Assembly (NCBI RefSeq): GCF_009650215.1
Contig: NZ_CP045851.1
Span: 3,623,001 to 3,687,000, forward strand
Direction of reading: 5' to 3'
From: Actinomarinicola tropica
GTDB lineage: Bacteria > Actinomycetota > Acidimicrobiia > Acidimicrobiales > SKKL01
DNA length: 64,000 nt
In this document: piece after piece, positions 47,721 through 56,760 of the stretch
Numbering within the stretch: position 1 is the first letter of the stretch
How the letters are laid out: every line of letters starts with the position of its first letter
Notes under the pieces: generated by a model
Database searches by the model: none
What the model was told of the DNA's origin: nothing
What the model saw: the letters and a program-made list of their open reading frames with translations, nothing else
Position numbers and translations under genes: made by a program

Positions 47721-49277
47721 TCAGGAGGCGCTGGCGCCGTCGCCTGAGTCGGAGGCCGTCGAGGACGACGCCCCCACCGACGCCGGCGGCGAGTCGGAGC
47801 CGCCGTTGGCGCGGCGGGTGGCGAGCTGGGTGAACAGCGCCGTCAGGTCCACGCCCGTCAGGTCGGAGGCCAGCTGGAGGCCCTGCGCGACGTTGGTCGA
47901 CACGTTGCGGGTGATCTGGCTGGCGCCGTCGGTCGAGATCACCGTCATCTTGTCGATGGCGCTGAGCGGCTCGGCGGCCCGGCCCACGACCTCGGGCAGC
48001 GCCGACGCGAGGAGGTCGACGATCGCCGCGTCGCCGTACTGCTCGAACGCGTCGGCCTTCTTCTCCATGGCCGTCGCCTCGGCCTCGCCCCGGGCCAGGA
48101 TCGCTGCCGCCTCCGCCTCACCCTCCACCCGCACGGCCTCGGCCAGCGCCTCGCGGCGGGCCTTTTCGGCCTCGCCCTCGGCCCGACCTTCGATCTCGCG
48201 CGCCTTGGCCAGCTCCTCGCGCCGCTGGCGCTCGCCGGCACCGATCAGTCGGTCCTCCTCGGCCTTCGCGGTCGCGGCGGCGATCGTCGATTCGCGACGC
48301 GCCTCGGCGTCGCGGATCGCCGCGACCTTGCGACCCTCGGCCTCCTGCTCCACCGCGTAGCGGGCGGCGTCGGCGGGCTTGCGCACCTCGGTGTCGAGCT
48401 CGCGCTCCTTGAGCGTCGCCTGCTCCTCGGCCACCTCCTGCTGGGCAGCCAACACCTCGCGATCCTGCGCCGCCTTCGACTTCGGGCCGGCGGCGGCCGC
48501 CTCGGCCTCGGCGGCGTCGGTCTCGGCCTTGATCTGGGCCACGCGCAGGGCGAGCTGCCGCTGCGCCTCGGCGACCTCCTCCTCGGCCTGGAGGCGCGCC
48601 TGCTCCGACTCCCGCTGGGCGACGGCCTCGGCGATCTTGGCCTCCTTCTCGGCCCGCGCCGCCTCCGGACGACCGAGGTCCTGGATGTAGTTGCCCTCGG
48701 CCTGGATGTCCTGGAGCTGGAAGGTGTCGAGCACGAGGCCCTGGTTCGTGAGAGAGACCTCGGCCTCCTCCGACACCTCACGGGCGAACGCGGCGCGGTC
48801 GCGGATGATCTCCTCGATCGTCAGGCGACCGACGATCGAGCGGAGCGAGCCCGCCAGCACCTCGGTCGTGAAGCGGTCGACCTCGGTCTGCTGGCCGAGG
48901 AACCGCTGGCCCGCCGCTCGGATGGCGTCCTCGGTGCCGCCGACCTTCACGATGGCGACGCCCTCGAGCGAGCAGCGGATGCCGTTCGACGACACGGCAG
49001 AGCCGACCTGCACGAGGATCTGGCGGCTCGACAGGTCGAGCGACTCCAGCCGCTGGACGAACGGCACGACGAACACGCTCGCCCCCATCACGACCTTCTG
49101 GCCCGACAGGTCGGTGGTGACCTCTCCCGTCTCCGGGTTCTTCACCGGCTGGCCCTTGCGGCCGGTGATGATGAAGGCCTCGTTCGGCCCCGCGACCTTG
49201 ATCCGGCTGAGCAGGAACGCGATCACCAGGACGAGCAGCCCGACGGCGGCGGCGACGGCGATGAGGACGGTGTTCAT
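47721..49277 (-). CDS. Flotillin-like SPFH-domain protein
   Basis: A 518-aa protein: one N-terminal membrane segment (VLIAVAAAVGLLVLVIAFLL), an SPFH domain (residues ~30-190, VAGPNEAFIITGRKGQPV, then RSIVGRLTIEEIIRDRAAF), a long Ala/Glu coiled-coil region (~190-380, EAEKARREALAEAVRVEGE type), and a C-terminal hydrophobic segment (GDAAIVDLLASALPEVVG), ending in a Ser-rich tail. Flotillins build membrane microdomains and assist secretion or stress tolerance. It lies 4 bp after an NfeD-type gene, the typical pairing. Confidence 0.93.
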   Translation of the reverse strand: MNTVLIAVAAAVGLLVLVIAFLLSRIKVAGPNEAFIITGRKGQPVKNPETGEVTTDLSGQKVVMGASVFVVPFVQRLESLDLSSRQILVQVGSAVSSNGIRCSLEGVAIVKVGGTEDAIRAAGQRFLGQQTEVDRFTTEVLAGSLRSIVGRLTIEEIIRDRAAFAREVSEEAEVSLTNQGLVLDTFQLQDIQAEGNYIQDLGRPEAARAEKEAKIAEAVAQRESEQARLQAEEEVAEAQRQLALRVAQIKAETDAAEAEAAAAGPKSKAAQDREVLAAQQEVAEEQATLKERELDTEVRKPADAARYAVEQEAEGRKVAAIRDAEARRESTIAAATAKAEEDRLIGAGERQRREELAKAREIEGRAEGEAEKARREALAEAVRVEGEAEAAAILARGEAEATAMEKKADAFEQYGDAAIVDLLASALPEVVGRAAEPLSAIDKMTVISTDGASQITRNVSTNVAQGLQLASDLTGVDLTALFTQLATRRANGGSDSPPASVGASSSTASDSGDGASAS

Positions 49278-49281
49278 GGGG

Positions 49282-49794
49282 TCACTCCTGTTCGAACAGG
49301 TCGGTGGTCGCGACGACGGCGACGGCGTTGGGGCTGAGGACCTCGACCACGACGACCTCGACGCCCCGTGCGAGGTCGCTGTCGCTGCGGGCCGTGAGCT
49401 TGTGGGGCGTGCCCCCCATGCGGATCATCACCTCGCCGCGGCCGGCGGCGATGGGCGTGACGACCTTGCCGATCTGGCCGAGGTAGTCGCCGCTCGTCGG
49501 CGTGGCGTCGGTCGGCATGTCGACGAACGCGAGGGACAGGCGCAGAGCGAGGTAGCCGAGGACGAGGCCGGCGAGCCCTGCGGCCACGAGGGCGACGAGG
49601 ACGCTGCTCGTGCTGCGCTGCGCGAGCCAGCCGCCGATGCCGAAGGCGCCGAGGAACGCTCCGATGACGGGCGCCGACAGGGCGCCGCCGCTGTCGAACA
49701 CGTCGAACAGCCCGTCGAGGACGTCATCGAGGAGCAGCCCGAGGACCAGCAGCCCCACGCCCAGCCCGCCGACGACGATGAAGAACGTCGTCAT
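49282..49794 (-). CDS. NfeD-like membrane protein
   Basis: A 170-aa protein with about three membrane segments (FFIVVGGLGVGLLVLGLLLD, SAPVIGAFLGAFGIGG, SSVLVALVAAGLAGLVLGYL) and a C-terminal OB-like domain (residues ~105-170: YLGQIGKVVTPIAAGRGEVM, then GVEVVVVEVLSPNAVAVV). It is immediately upstream of the flotillin gene (4-bp gap). NfeD/flotillin pairs are widespread; the OB domain is thought to contact the SPFH partner. Confidence 0.85.
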   Translation of the reverse strand: MTTFFIVVGGLGVGLLVLGLLLDDVLDGLFDVFDSGGALSAPVIGAFLGAFGIGGWLAQRSTSSVLVALVAAGLAGLVLGYLALRLSLAFVDMPTDATPTSGDYLGQIGKVVTPIAAGRGEVMIRMGGTPHKLTARSDSDLARGVEVVVVEVLSPNAVAVVATTDLFEQE

Positions 49795-49850
49795 CGGCGG
49801 TCACTCTCGCACATCTGCGCCGCCGCCGCGCCGGCGAGACACTGAACCGG

Positions 49851-50570
49851 TCAGACCTGGATGACCTGGAGCGCGAGCGCGTGCTCGACGCCCAGCTGGT
49901 CGCCGGCGCCGCGTGCGAAGCCTTCGAGCATGCCCCGGGCGTCGAAGTCCCGGCCGAGGCCGTCGATGTACGCGCGGTGGCACTCGAGCGACGCCACGCC
50001 GGCGTCGAGGAAACCGGTGACGTCCACACCGTGGGTCGGCGAGGTGGTGGCCGAGATGCCGACCCACCGCACGCCGTTCCACGGCTCGAGGCCCTCGTCG
50101 AGGAGGTCGGTGAAGATCCAGCGGTTGCCGGCGTCGCGCGCCGCGTCGAGCGTCGCCAGGCCGACGTGGCGGTGGTCGGCCATGTTGAGCATCTCGCCGC
50201 CGAAGGTCAGCTCGTGGTTGATGGTGAGCACGACGTCGGGTCGATGCCGACGGATGGCGGCGGCGACCTCCCGGCGCAGCGGAAGCCCGTACTCGACCAC
50301 GCCGTCACGGTGGTCGAGGAACTCCACCACCTCGACGCCGACGACCGCCGCGGACTCGCGCTCCTCCACCTCGCGGAGCGGGCCGGCCTCCGACGGGTCC
50401 ATGCCGTCGATCCCCGCCTCGCCCCGCGTCGCCAGCAGGTACGTCACCTGCTTGCCGGCGGCCGTCCACTTCGCCACCGCCATGGCGATGCCGTACTCGA
50501 TGTCGTCGGGGTGGGCGACGACGACGAGCGCCCGCTCCCAGTCCTCGTCCAGGTGCTCGAGGTCAGCCAC
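49851..50570 (-). CDS. PIG-L family deacetylase (second copy)
   Basis: A 239-aa LmbE/PIG-L-type zinc deacetylase: first motif VVVAHPDDIEYGIA near residue 18 (AHPDD, the usual next Glu is replaced by Ile with Glu one further), TYLLATRGEAGIDGMDP, and the third ligand in NMADHRHVGLATLDAA near residue 132. It differs in length and sequence from the PIG-L protein at 15185-15952. It may belong to the Mca/MshB-like group. It overlaps the upstream gene by 8 bp on the same strand. Confidence 0.86.
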   Translation of the reverse strand: MADLEHLDEDWERALVVVAHPDDIEYGIAMAVAKWTAAGKQVTYLLATRGEAGIDGMDPSEAGPLREVEERESAAVVGVEVVEFLDHRDGVVEYGLPLRREVAAAIRRHRPDVVLTINHELTFGGEMLNMADHRHVGLATLDAARDAGNRWIFTDLLDEGLEPWNGVRWVGISATTSPTHGVDVTGFLDAGVASLECHRAYIDGLGRDFDARGMLEGFARGAGDQLGVEHALALQVIQV

Positions 50571-51051
50571 GGTCCTCCTCCAGTCGCCACAGGCTCACCT
50601 GCGAGCGGGTCGTCAGCTCCCGGCGGCGACGGAACTCCGCCGAGTTCGTGTCGGCGCGGCTCGTCTCCCAGGCCGACACGCTCGGGTAGCGCGTGCACAG
50701 GAGGAACCGCGCCACGTCGGTGTCGGGTGCCTCGACTCGGAACAGGCCGAAGATCAGGGTCCCCGGGGTCCCTGCCTCGAACGCCGGCCACGCCGCTTCG
50801 GACAGCTCCACCAGCTCGTCGGCGTCAGACGCTCGGCACTCGAACCAGCGGAGGGCGAACACCCCAGGCCCGACCGGCGCGTGCTCCGTGCCGTCGTCGA
50901 CCGGGCGCGCCGTCGCGATCATCGGTACGCCGTCGGTGGACGACCCGACGTCGATCGAGATCCGCTCGTCGGTCCACCCGCCGATCAAGGGCGTGAACGA
51001 GGCCCAGCCACCGCGATCGTCGCGACGCAGGGTGAAGGCGGTTCCGGCCAT
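50563..51051 (-). CDS. Hypothetical protein (NIPSNAP/ferredoxin-like fold candidate)
   Basis: A 162-aa protein beginning MAGTAFTLRRDDRG. The later half has FALRWFECRASDADELVEL, then TPGTLIFGLFRVEAPDTDV and FLLCTRYPSVSAWETSR, a pattern like the ferredoxin-like NIPSNAP/EthD domains (Phe/Trp-rich strand, DxxxF helix, Trp after Ser). The first half is beta-rich and unassigned. The stop overlaps the PIG-L gene. The assignment to NIPSNAP is tentative. Confidence 0.65.
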   Translation of the reverse strand: MAGTAFTLRRDDRGGWASFTPLIGGWTDERISIDVGSSTDGVPMIATARPVDDGTEHAPVGPGVFALRWFECRASDADELVELSEAAWPAFEAGTPGTLIFGLFRVEAPDTDVARFLLCTRYPSVSAWETSRADTNSAEFRRRRELTTRSQVSLWRLEEDRG

Positions 51052-51061
51052 GCCGCGGACG

Positions 51062-51637
51062 CTAGCGCCCGAGGTACGCGCGACCTCGGGGTGACAGCCG
51101 GTACCCGACCGACAGGCTCTCGGTCAGACCGAGGTTCTTCAGCTTGCGCACGTCGACCTTGAACGGCTCGGTCTCGCGGCCGACCGTCGCGGCCAGGTCC
51201 GGGGCGCGGACGCCGGGGTTGTCGGCGATGAGGGCGAGCGTGGGGCGGGTCCACGCCCCGTGAGAGGACCGAGCATCGAGCCGGTCGAGGCGGCGGTCGA
51301 CGTCGGCGCGGTCGGCGTCGCTCAGGGCGTCGTCGGCGGCGAGGAGGCTGCGCGGGTCCGGCGCGTGGTCGACGTGGAACGCGACCCGATACAGCGGCAG
51401 GTCGGGGTCCCCGGCCACGGCCGAGAGGAGCTCGTCCACGGTGGCGTAGCCGGCACGGCGCGCCTCGTCGGCCGTGACGTCGGCCGGCTCGACCACGTCG
51501 ACGGCGTCGACGGCGACGCGGCCGATGAACGTCCGGTAGGTGTGCCCGGGGACGGCCTGCCGACGTCGCCACCGCCGGAACGTGAGCGTGACCTCGCCCG
51601 CCAGGATCTCGTCGCGGTGGCGCCCGTCGAACTGCAC
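51062..51637 (-). CDS. ASCH-like domain fused to a winged-helix region
   Basis: A 191-aa protein. Residues 1-95 match the ASCH/PUA-like pattern (GRHRDEILAGEVTLTFRRW at the N-terminus, then GHTYRTFIGRVAVDAVDVVE). Residues ~120-191 look like a winged helix: SHGAWTRPTLALIADNPGV, RAPDLAATVGRETEPFKVD, then RKLKNLGLTESLSVGYRLS. ASCH domains bind nucleosides or RNA; joining one to a DNA-binding-like helix set suggests a nucleoside- or RNA-responsive regulator. Start GTG 51637. Confidence 0.75.
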   Translation of the reverse strand: MQFDGRHRDEILAGEVTLTFRRWRRRQAVPGHTYRTFIGRVAVDAVDVVEPADVTADEARRAGYATVDELLSAVAGDPDLPLYRVAFHVDHAPDPRSLLAADDALSDADRADVDRRLDRLDARSSHGAWTRPTLALIADNPGVRAPDLAATVGRETEPFKVDVRKLKNLGLTESLSVGYRLSPRGRAYLGR

Positions 51638-51749
51638 GCCGCGACGCTACGCCGCCGGCCCCCGTCCCGCCGCGGTGCCCGCCCTCGGGGAGCGACAACA
51701 CCTCCAGGCGTGGCCCGCGTCCCCAAGGGAGGGGGCCCGGCGAGGTCGG

Positions 51750-52961
51750 TCAGGAGCCGCCGAGGACGCCGGCGTCGCGCAGGGCAGCGACCCGGTCGGC
51801 GTCGATGCCCCGCTCTGCGAGCACCTGCTGGGTGTGCTCGCCGATCTCCGGCCCGACGCCGCGCACCTCGAGCGGGGTGTCCGACAGCGTGAACGGCGCG
51901 GCCATCGTGCGGAACCGACCCGCCTCCGGGTGCTCGACCTCGACCCACATGCCCATCTCCTCGGCCTGCGGGTCGGCGACGAGGTCGGGCAGCTCGGCGA
52001 CCGGCCCCCAGATGATCCCGGTGCTGTCGAGCGGAGCGGTCCACTCGGCGACGGTGCGGGTGACGAACACCTCGTCGAGGAGGTGGATGAGCTCGCGGTT
52101 GTTGCGGAAGCGGGCCTGCGGCGTGGCGAAGCGCTCGTCGTCGGCCAGCTCGGGCCGTTCGACGGCGTCGCAGAAGCGCGACCACAGGCCCTGGTTGAAC
52201 GTCGAGAGGTTGATCCACCCGTCGGCGCAGCGGAACCGGGTGTTCATCGGGCTGAAGGCGTCGTCCCGGGCCCGCTTGTTCGGCTGCTGGCCGTCGACGA
52301 GGGCCACGGCGACGTCGCAGCCGATCGTCCACGCCGCGGTGCGCATGAGCGCGGTCTCGACCACCTGCCCCTCCCCTGTGCGGTCGCGCACGCGCAGCGC
52401 GGCGAGGATCCCCGACAGCAGGGCGAGCCCGGTCGGGTGGTCGCCCTGACCCGGTCGGAACGCGGGGGGCGGCTCACCGGGCTCGCCGATCAGGCTCATC
52501 ACCGCGCCCCGCCCGAAGAACGCGGTGAGGTCGAAGGCGATGCGATCGGCGTCCTCGCCCGTGCTGCCGTAGCCGGTGACGAGGGCATAGACGAGGCGGG
52601 GGTTGACCTCCCGCAGCTGCTCGGCGCCGAGGCCGTAGCGCTCCAGGCGTCGGGGCAGCAGGTTGGTGATGACGACGTCGGCCGTACGGGCGAGGTCGCG
52701 CACCAGCTCGCCACCGCGAGGGTCACCGAGGTCGACGGCCAGCGACCGCTTGCCCCGGTTGTCGAGGTGGAACGGCACATCGGTGCGGGGCGCGCCCTCC
52801 GGCAGCTCCGGCTGACGTAGGAGGCCGCGCATCGAGTCGCCGGCCAGGGGCTCGACCTTGATGACGTCGGCCCCCATGTCGGCCATGATCGCCCCGGCAC
52901 TCGGCCCGGCCACCCAGTTGGCGATCTCCAGCACACTGATGTCGTCGAGCGCTCCGGCCAT
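51750..52961 (-). CDS. CaiB/BaiF-type (class III) CoA-transferase
   Basis: A 403-aa formyl-CoA-transferase family enzyme: N-terminal ISVLEIANWVAGPSAGAIMA, DMGADVIKVEPLAGDSMRGL, HLDNRGKRSLAVDLGD, ADVVITNLLPRRLERYGLG, and GQGDHPTGLALLSGILAAL with the catalytic Asp. The C-terminal half has the usual NTRFRCADGWINLSTFN pattern. It moves CoA between carboxylic acids, perhaps in steroid, carnitine or aromatic breakdown; the substrate is not shown. ATG 52961. Downstream on the same strand is the ASCH gene after a 112-bp gap. Confidence 0.92.
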   Translation of the reverse strand: MAGALDDISVLEIANWVAGPSAGAIMADMGADVIKVEPLAGDSMRGLLRQPELPEGAPRTDVPFHLDNRGKRSLAVDLGDPRGGELVRDLARTADVVITNLLPRRLERYGLGAEQLREVNPRLVYALVTGYGSTGEDADRIAFDLTAFFGRGAVMSLIGEPGEPPPAFRPGQGDHPTGLALLSGILAALRVRDRTGEGQVVETALMRTAAWTIGCDVAVALVDGQQPNKRARDDAFSPMNTRFRCADGWINLSTFNQGLWSRFCDAVERPELADDERFATPQARFRNNRELIHLLDEVFVTRTVAEWTAPLDSTGIIWGPVAELPDLVADPQAEEMGMWVEVEHPEAGRFRTMAAPFTLSDTPLEVRGVGPEIGEHTQQVLAERGIDADRVAALRDAGVLGGS

Positions 52962-52990
52962 GGTCCCCCCTCGGTCGCGACGACCGGACC

Positions 52991-53505
52991 CTACAGGGAG
53001 GCCCGCTCGCCCGATCGCCGCCGCGACCACCACCGCTCGAGCCCGATGAGGGCGAGCCCGACGAGGAGACCCAGGGCCTGCCCCGACACGTTGGAGACCA
53101 TGTCGTGGACCTCGATGTCGCGGCTGGAGGTGACGAGCGGCTGGAGGAGCTCGAGGGCGAAGGCGCCGCCGAACACCGCCGCCTGGCCGGCGAGGAGGAC
53201 CGGCCACGACCAGGCCAGGAGCGCGGCGAGCAGCGCCAGGCCGCCGAAGAGCACGACGTGCATGACGACGTCGGCCTCGGGGACGAGCGGCTTGATGTCG
53301 TGCCACCAGACGTCGGGGAACCACCGCTCCTCGATCTCGTCGGTGATCCGGTCGAAGACGTCCGGCGCCCGGTCGAGCAGCATGATCGGGACGGCGAGCA
53401 CCGCGCCGAGGACGACGACGCCCGCGAGCCACGGGCGCAGGCCCGCCGTCGGACGACCGCCGGGCCCGAACGGGGTGCCCGTCCTCGCGTCGCCTCCCGC
53501 CGTGG

Positions 53506-53509
<4 letters not shown>
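52991..53509 (-). CDS. VanZ-like membrane protein
   Basis: A 172-aa protein with about four membrane segments (LAGVVVLGAVLAVPIMLL, VVMHVVLFGGLALLAALLA, PVLLAGQAAVFGGAFALEL, SNVSGQALGLLVGLALIG). The pattern ADVVMHVVLFGGLA, FALELLQPLVTSSRDIEVHD and VSNVSGQALG matches VanZ-like proteins. Their function is mostly unknown (teicoplanin resistance in VanZ itself). It starts with GTG 53509 overlapping the ino1 stop, so it is co-translated with inositol phosphate synthase. Confidence 0.8.
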
Positions 53510-54810
<1,301 letters not shown>

Positions 54811-54850
54811 CGCGCCATCGGATCAGGAACCTGACGACTCTGCAACGATC

Positions 54851-54867
54851 GTTCAGCAACGCTGAAC
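54851..54867. promoter_or_regulatory. Candidate LysR-type operator (T-N11-A inverted repeat)
   Basis: GTTCAGC (54851-54857) and GCTGAAC (54861-54867) form perfect 7-bp arms with a 3-nt spacer; the inner bases give TCAGCAACGCTGA, a T-N11-A motif. It lies 13 bp before the LysR start and 41 bp before ino1. A second palindrome AACGATCGTT (54844-54853) touches it. This is the expected place for LysR-type control of both genes. Confidence 0.6.
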
Positions 54868-54879
54868 TAATGTGCACGA

Positions 54880-55773
54880 GTGGACAGCCCTCCGGTGCCG
54901 CTGCCCAACCTCACCGTGCAGCAGCTCGAGTACCTCGTGGCCGTGGGCCGCACCGGCACGTGGGCCGAGGCCGCGGCCACCGTCGGGGTCACCCCCTCGG
55001 CCCTCTCCCAGGGGCTGGCCGAGCTGGAGCGACGGGTCGGCGTCGCCATGTTCGAGCGCGACGGCCGGCGTCGGGTCCTCACCGCGTCGGGCCGCGAGGT
55101 CCTGGCCCACGCCGAGGCGGTCGTCGCCCGCACCGCCGACCTCGCCCGGTGGGCGGCGGGCGTCCGCGCCGGGTCGGTGGGCCAGGTCCGCATCGGCATG
55201 ATCGACGCCGCGGCCGTCCACCACCTGCCCGACCTGCTCCGCCGCTTCCGACAGGACCACCCCGACGTCGAGCTCCACCTCCGGGTGGGCCCGTCGCGGG
55301 GCCTGCTCGACGAGCTCGTGCGGGCCGACCTCGACCTGGTCGTCTGCGTCCGCCCTCCCCGTCCCGTCGAGGGCGTCGAGACCACGCCCCTGCTCGACGA
55401 ACCGCTGCGCGTCTACGCCCCACCCGGCGCCGACACCGACGCCCCGCCGGCCGGCTGGGGGCCCTGGGTCTCGTTCCCCGCCGGCTCGCACTCCCGGCAG
55501 CTCATCGCCCGAGCGGTCGCCGCGGCCGGCGCCCCCTTCGACGTCGTCGCCGAGTCGCACCAGCCCGAGGTGCTGCGGGAGATGGTCGCGATGGGCATCG
55601 GCTGGACGGTGCTGCCCGTCCCCCAGGCCGAGAGCGGGCTCGACCCGATGCGTCCGGCGCGGGTCCGTCCGCTCGTGCACCGGACCCTGGTGCTCGCCCG
55701 CCGCACCGACACCGTCGCCCCCGCGGCGGTCGAGGCGTTGAACGCGGCCCTCCTCGTCCGGGCCGCTGAGTAG
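54880..55773 (+). CDS. LysR-type transcriptional regulator
   Basis: A 297-aa regulator: winged helix-turn-helix at residues 10-65 (LTVQQLEYLVAVGRTGTWAE, AAATVGVTPSALSQGLAELE, RRVGVAMFERDGRRRVLT), then two periplasmic-binding-type effector subdomains (residues ~90-290; GQVRIGMIDAAAVHHLPDLL start). GTG 54880. It is divergent from ino1 with a 69-bp gap containing a T-N11-A palindrome, so control of ino1 is likely. The effector is unknown. Confidence 0.9.
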   Translation: MDSPPVPLPNLTVQQLEYLVAVGRTGTWAEAAATVGVTPSALSQGLAELERRVGVAMFERDGRRRVLTASGREVLAHAEAVVARTADLARWAAGVRAGSVGQVRIGMIDAAAVHHLPDLLRRFRQDHPDVELHLRVGPSRGLLDELVRADLDLVVCVRPPRPVEGVETTPLLDEPLRVYAPPGADTDAPPAGWGPWVSFPAGSHSRQLIARAVAAAGAPFDVVAESHQPEVLREMVAMGIGWTVLPVPQAESGLDPMRPARVRPLVHRTLVLARRTDTVAPAAVEALNAALLVRAAE

Positions 55774-55818
55774 GGTCACGAGGTCTCGCCCGCCACGCCC
55801 GACCCGGAGACGAACGCC

Positions 55819-56757
55819 ATCGACGCCATCCTCGACGTCCGCGCGATCAGCAAGCGCTTCGGACACGTCCAGGCGGTCCGGGAGCTCAGCTTCCAGGTCG
55901 CCCCCGGCGAGACCTACGGGCTGCTCGGGCCGAACGGTGCCGGCAAGTCCACCGCCATCTCGGTCATCGCCGGGCTGCTCGTCCCCGACGACGGCGACGT
56001 CCACGTGCACGGCGAGCGCATCACCACGCGCAGCACCGCGGCGCGCGGAGCGATCGGCCTCGTGCCCCAGGAGGTCGCGGTGTACCCCGACCTCACGGCC
56101 CGGGAGAACCTGCGCTTCTTCGGCCGGCTCTACGGCCTGGCCGGCGCCGACCTCGACGCTCGCGTCGACGAGGTCCTCGAGGTGATCGGCCTCACCGAGC
56201 GCGCCGGCGACAGGTCGAGCGAGTTCTCCGGTGGCATGAACCGGCGGCTGAACATCGGGATCGGCCTGCTCCACCGACCGCAGCTGCTGATCCTCGACGA
56301 ACCCACCGTCGGCGTCGACCCCCAGTCCCGCAACGCCATCCTCGACTCGGTCGAGCAGCTCTCCGGCGCCGGCATGGCCGTGCTCTACACCACGCACTAC
56401 ATGGAGGAGGCCGAGCGGCTCTGCGACCGCATCGGCATCATCGACGAGGGTCGACTCCAGGCCGAGGGGACCCGCCGCGAGCTCACCACCTCGATCGGTG
56501 AGCGCGACACCATCCGCATCGAGGCCTCCGGCCACCTCGAGGCCGCCGCCCTCGCCATCCAGGGCATCGACGGCGTCGTCGAGGCCACGTCGGCGGACGG
56601 CAGCATCCGCGTCCTCGCCGTCGACGCCGGCGCGGTGATCGCCGAGGCCATCGCGATCGTCTCCGGCGACGGCGGCAACGTGTCGTCGGTCGAGATCGCC
56701 CAGCCGGACCTCGAGGCGGTCTTCCTCCACCTCACCGGCAAGGCCCTGCGGGACTGA
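55819..56757 (+). CDS. ABC-2 type exporter ATP-binding protein; no conventional start codon
   Basis: A roughly 312-aa ATPase: Walker A GLLGPNGAGKSTAISVIAGL (about residue 40), signature EFSGGMNRRLNIGIGLLHRP, Walker B QLLILDEPTVGVDPQSRN, switch TTHYMEEAERLCD. The frame is open from the stop of the LysR gene (55773), but there is no ATG, GTG or TTG in frame before GTG 56005, which lies after Walker A and would give a useless protein. I use ATC at 55819 (IDAILDVRAISKRFG), 9 nt after GGAG; ATC 55828 is an alternative. A rare start codon or a sequence error must explain this. Followed 3 bp later by the permease. Confidence 0.85.
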   Translation: MDAILDVRAISKRFGHVQAVRELSFQVAPGETYGLLGPNGAGKSTAISVIAGLLVPDDGDVHVHGERITTRSTAARGAIGLVPQEVAVYPDLTARENLRFFGRLYGLAGADLDARVDEVLEVIGLTERAGDRSSEFSGGMNRRLNIGIGLLHRPQLLILDEPTVGVDPQSRNAILDSVEQLSGAGMAVLYTTHYMEEAERLCDRIGIIDEGRLQAEGTRRELTTSIGERDTIRIEASGHLEAAALAIQGIDGVVEATSADGSIRVLAVDAGAVIAEAIAIVSGDGGNVSSVEIAQPDLEAVFLHLTGKALRD

Positions 56758-56760
56758 TCC

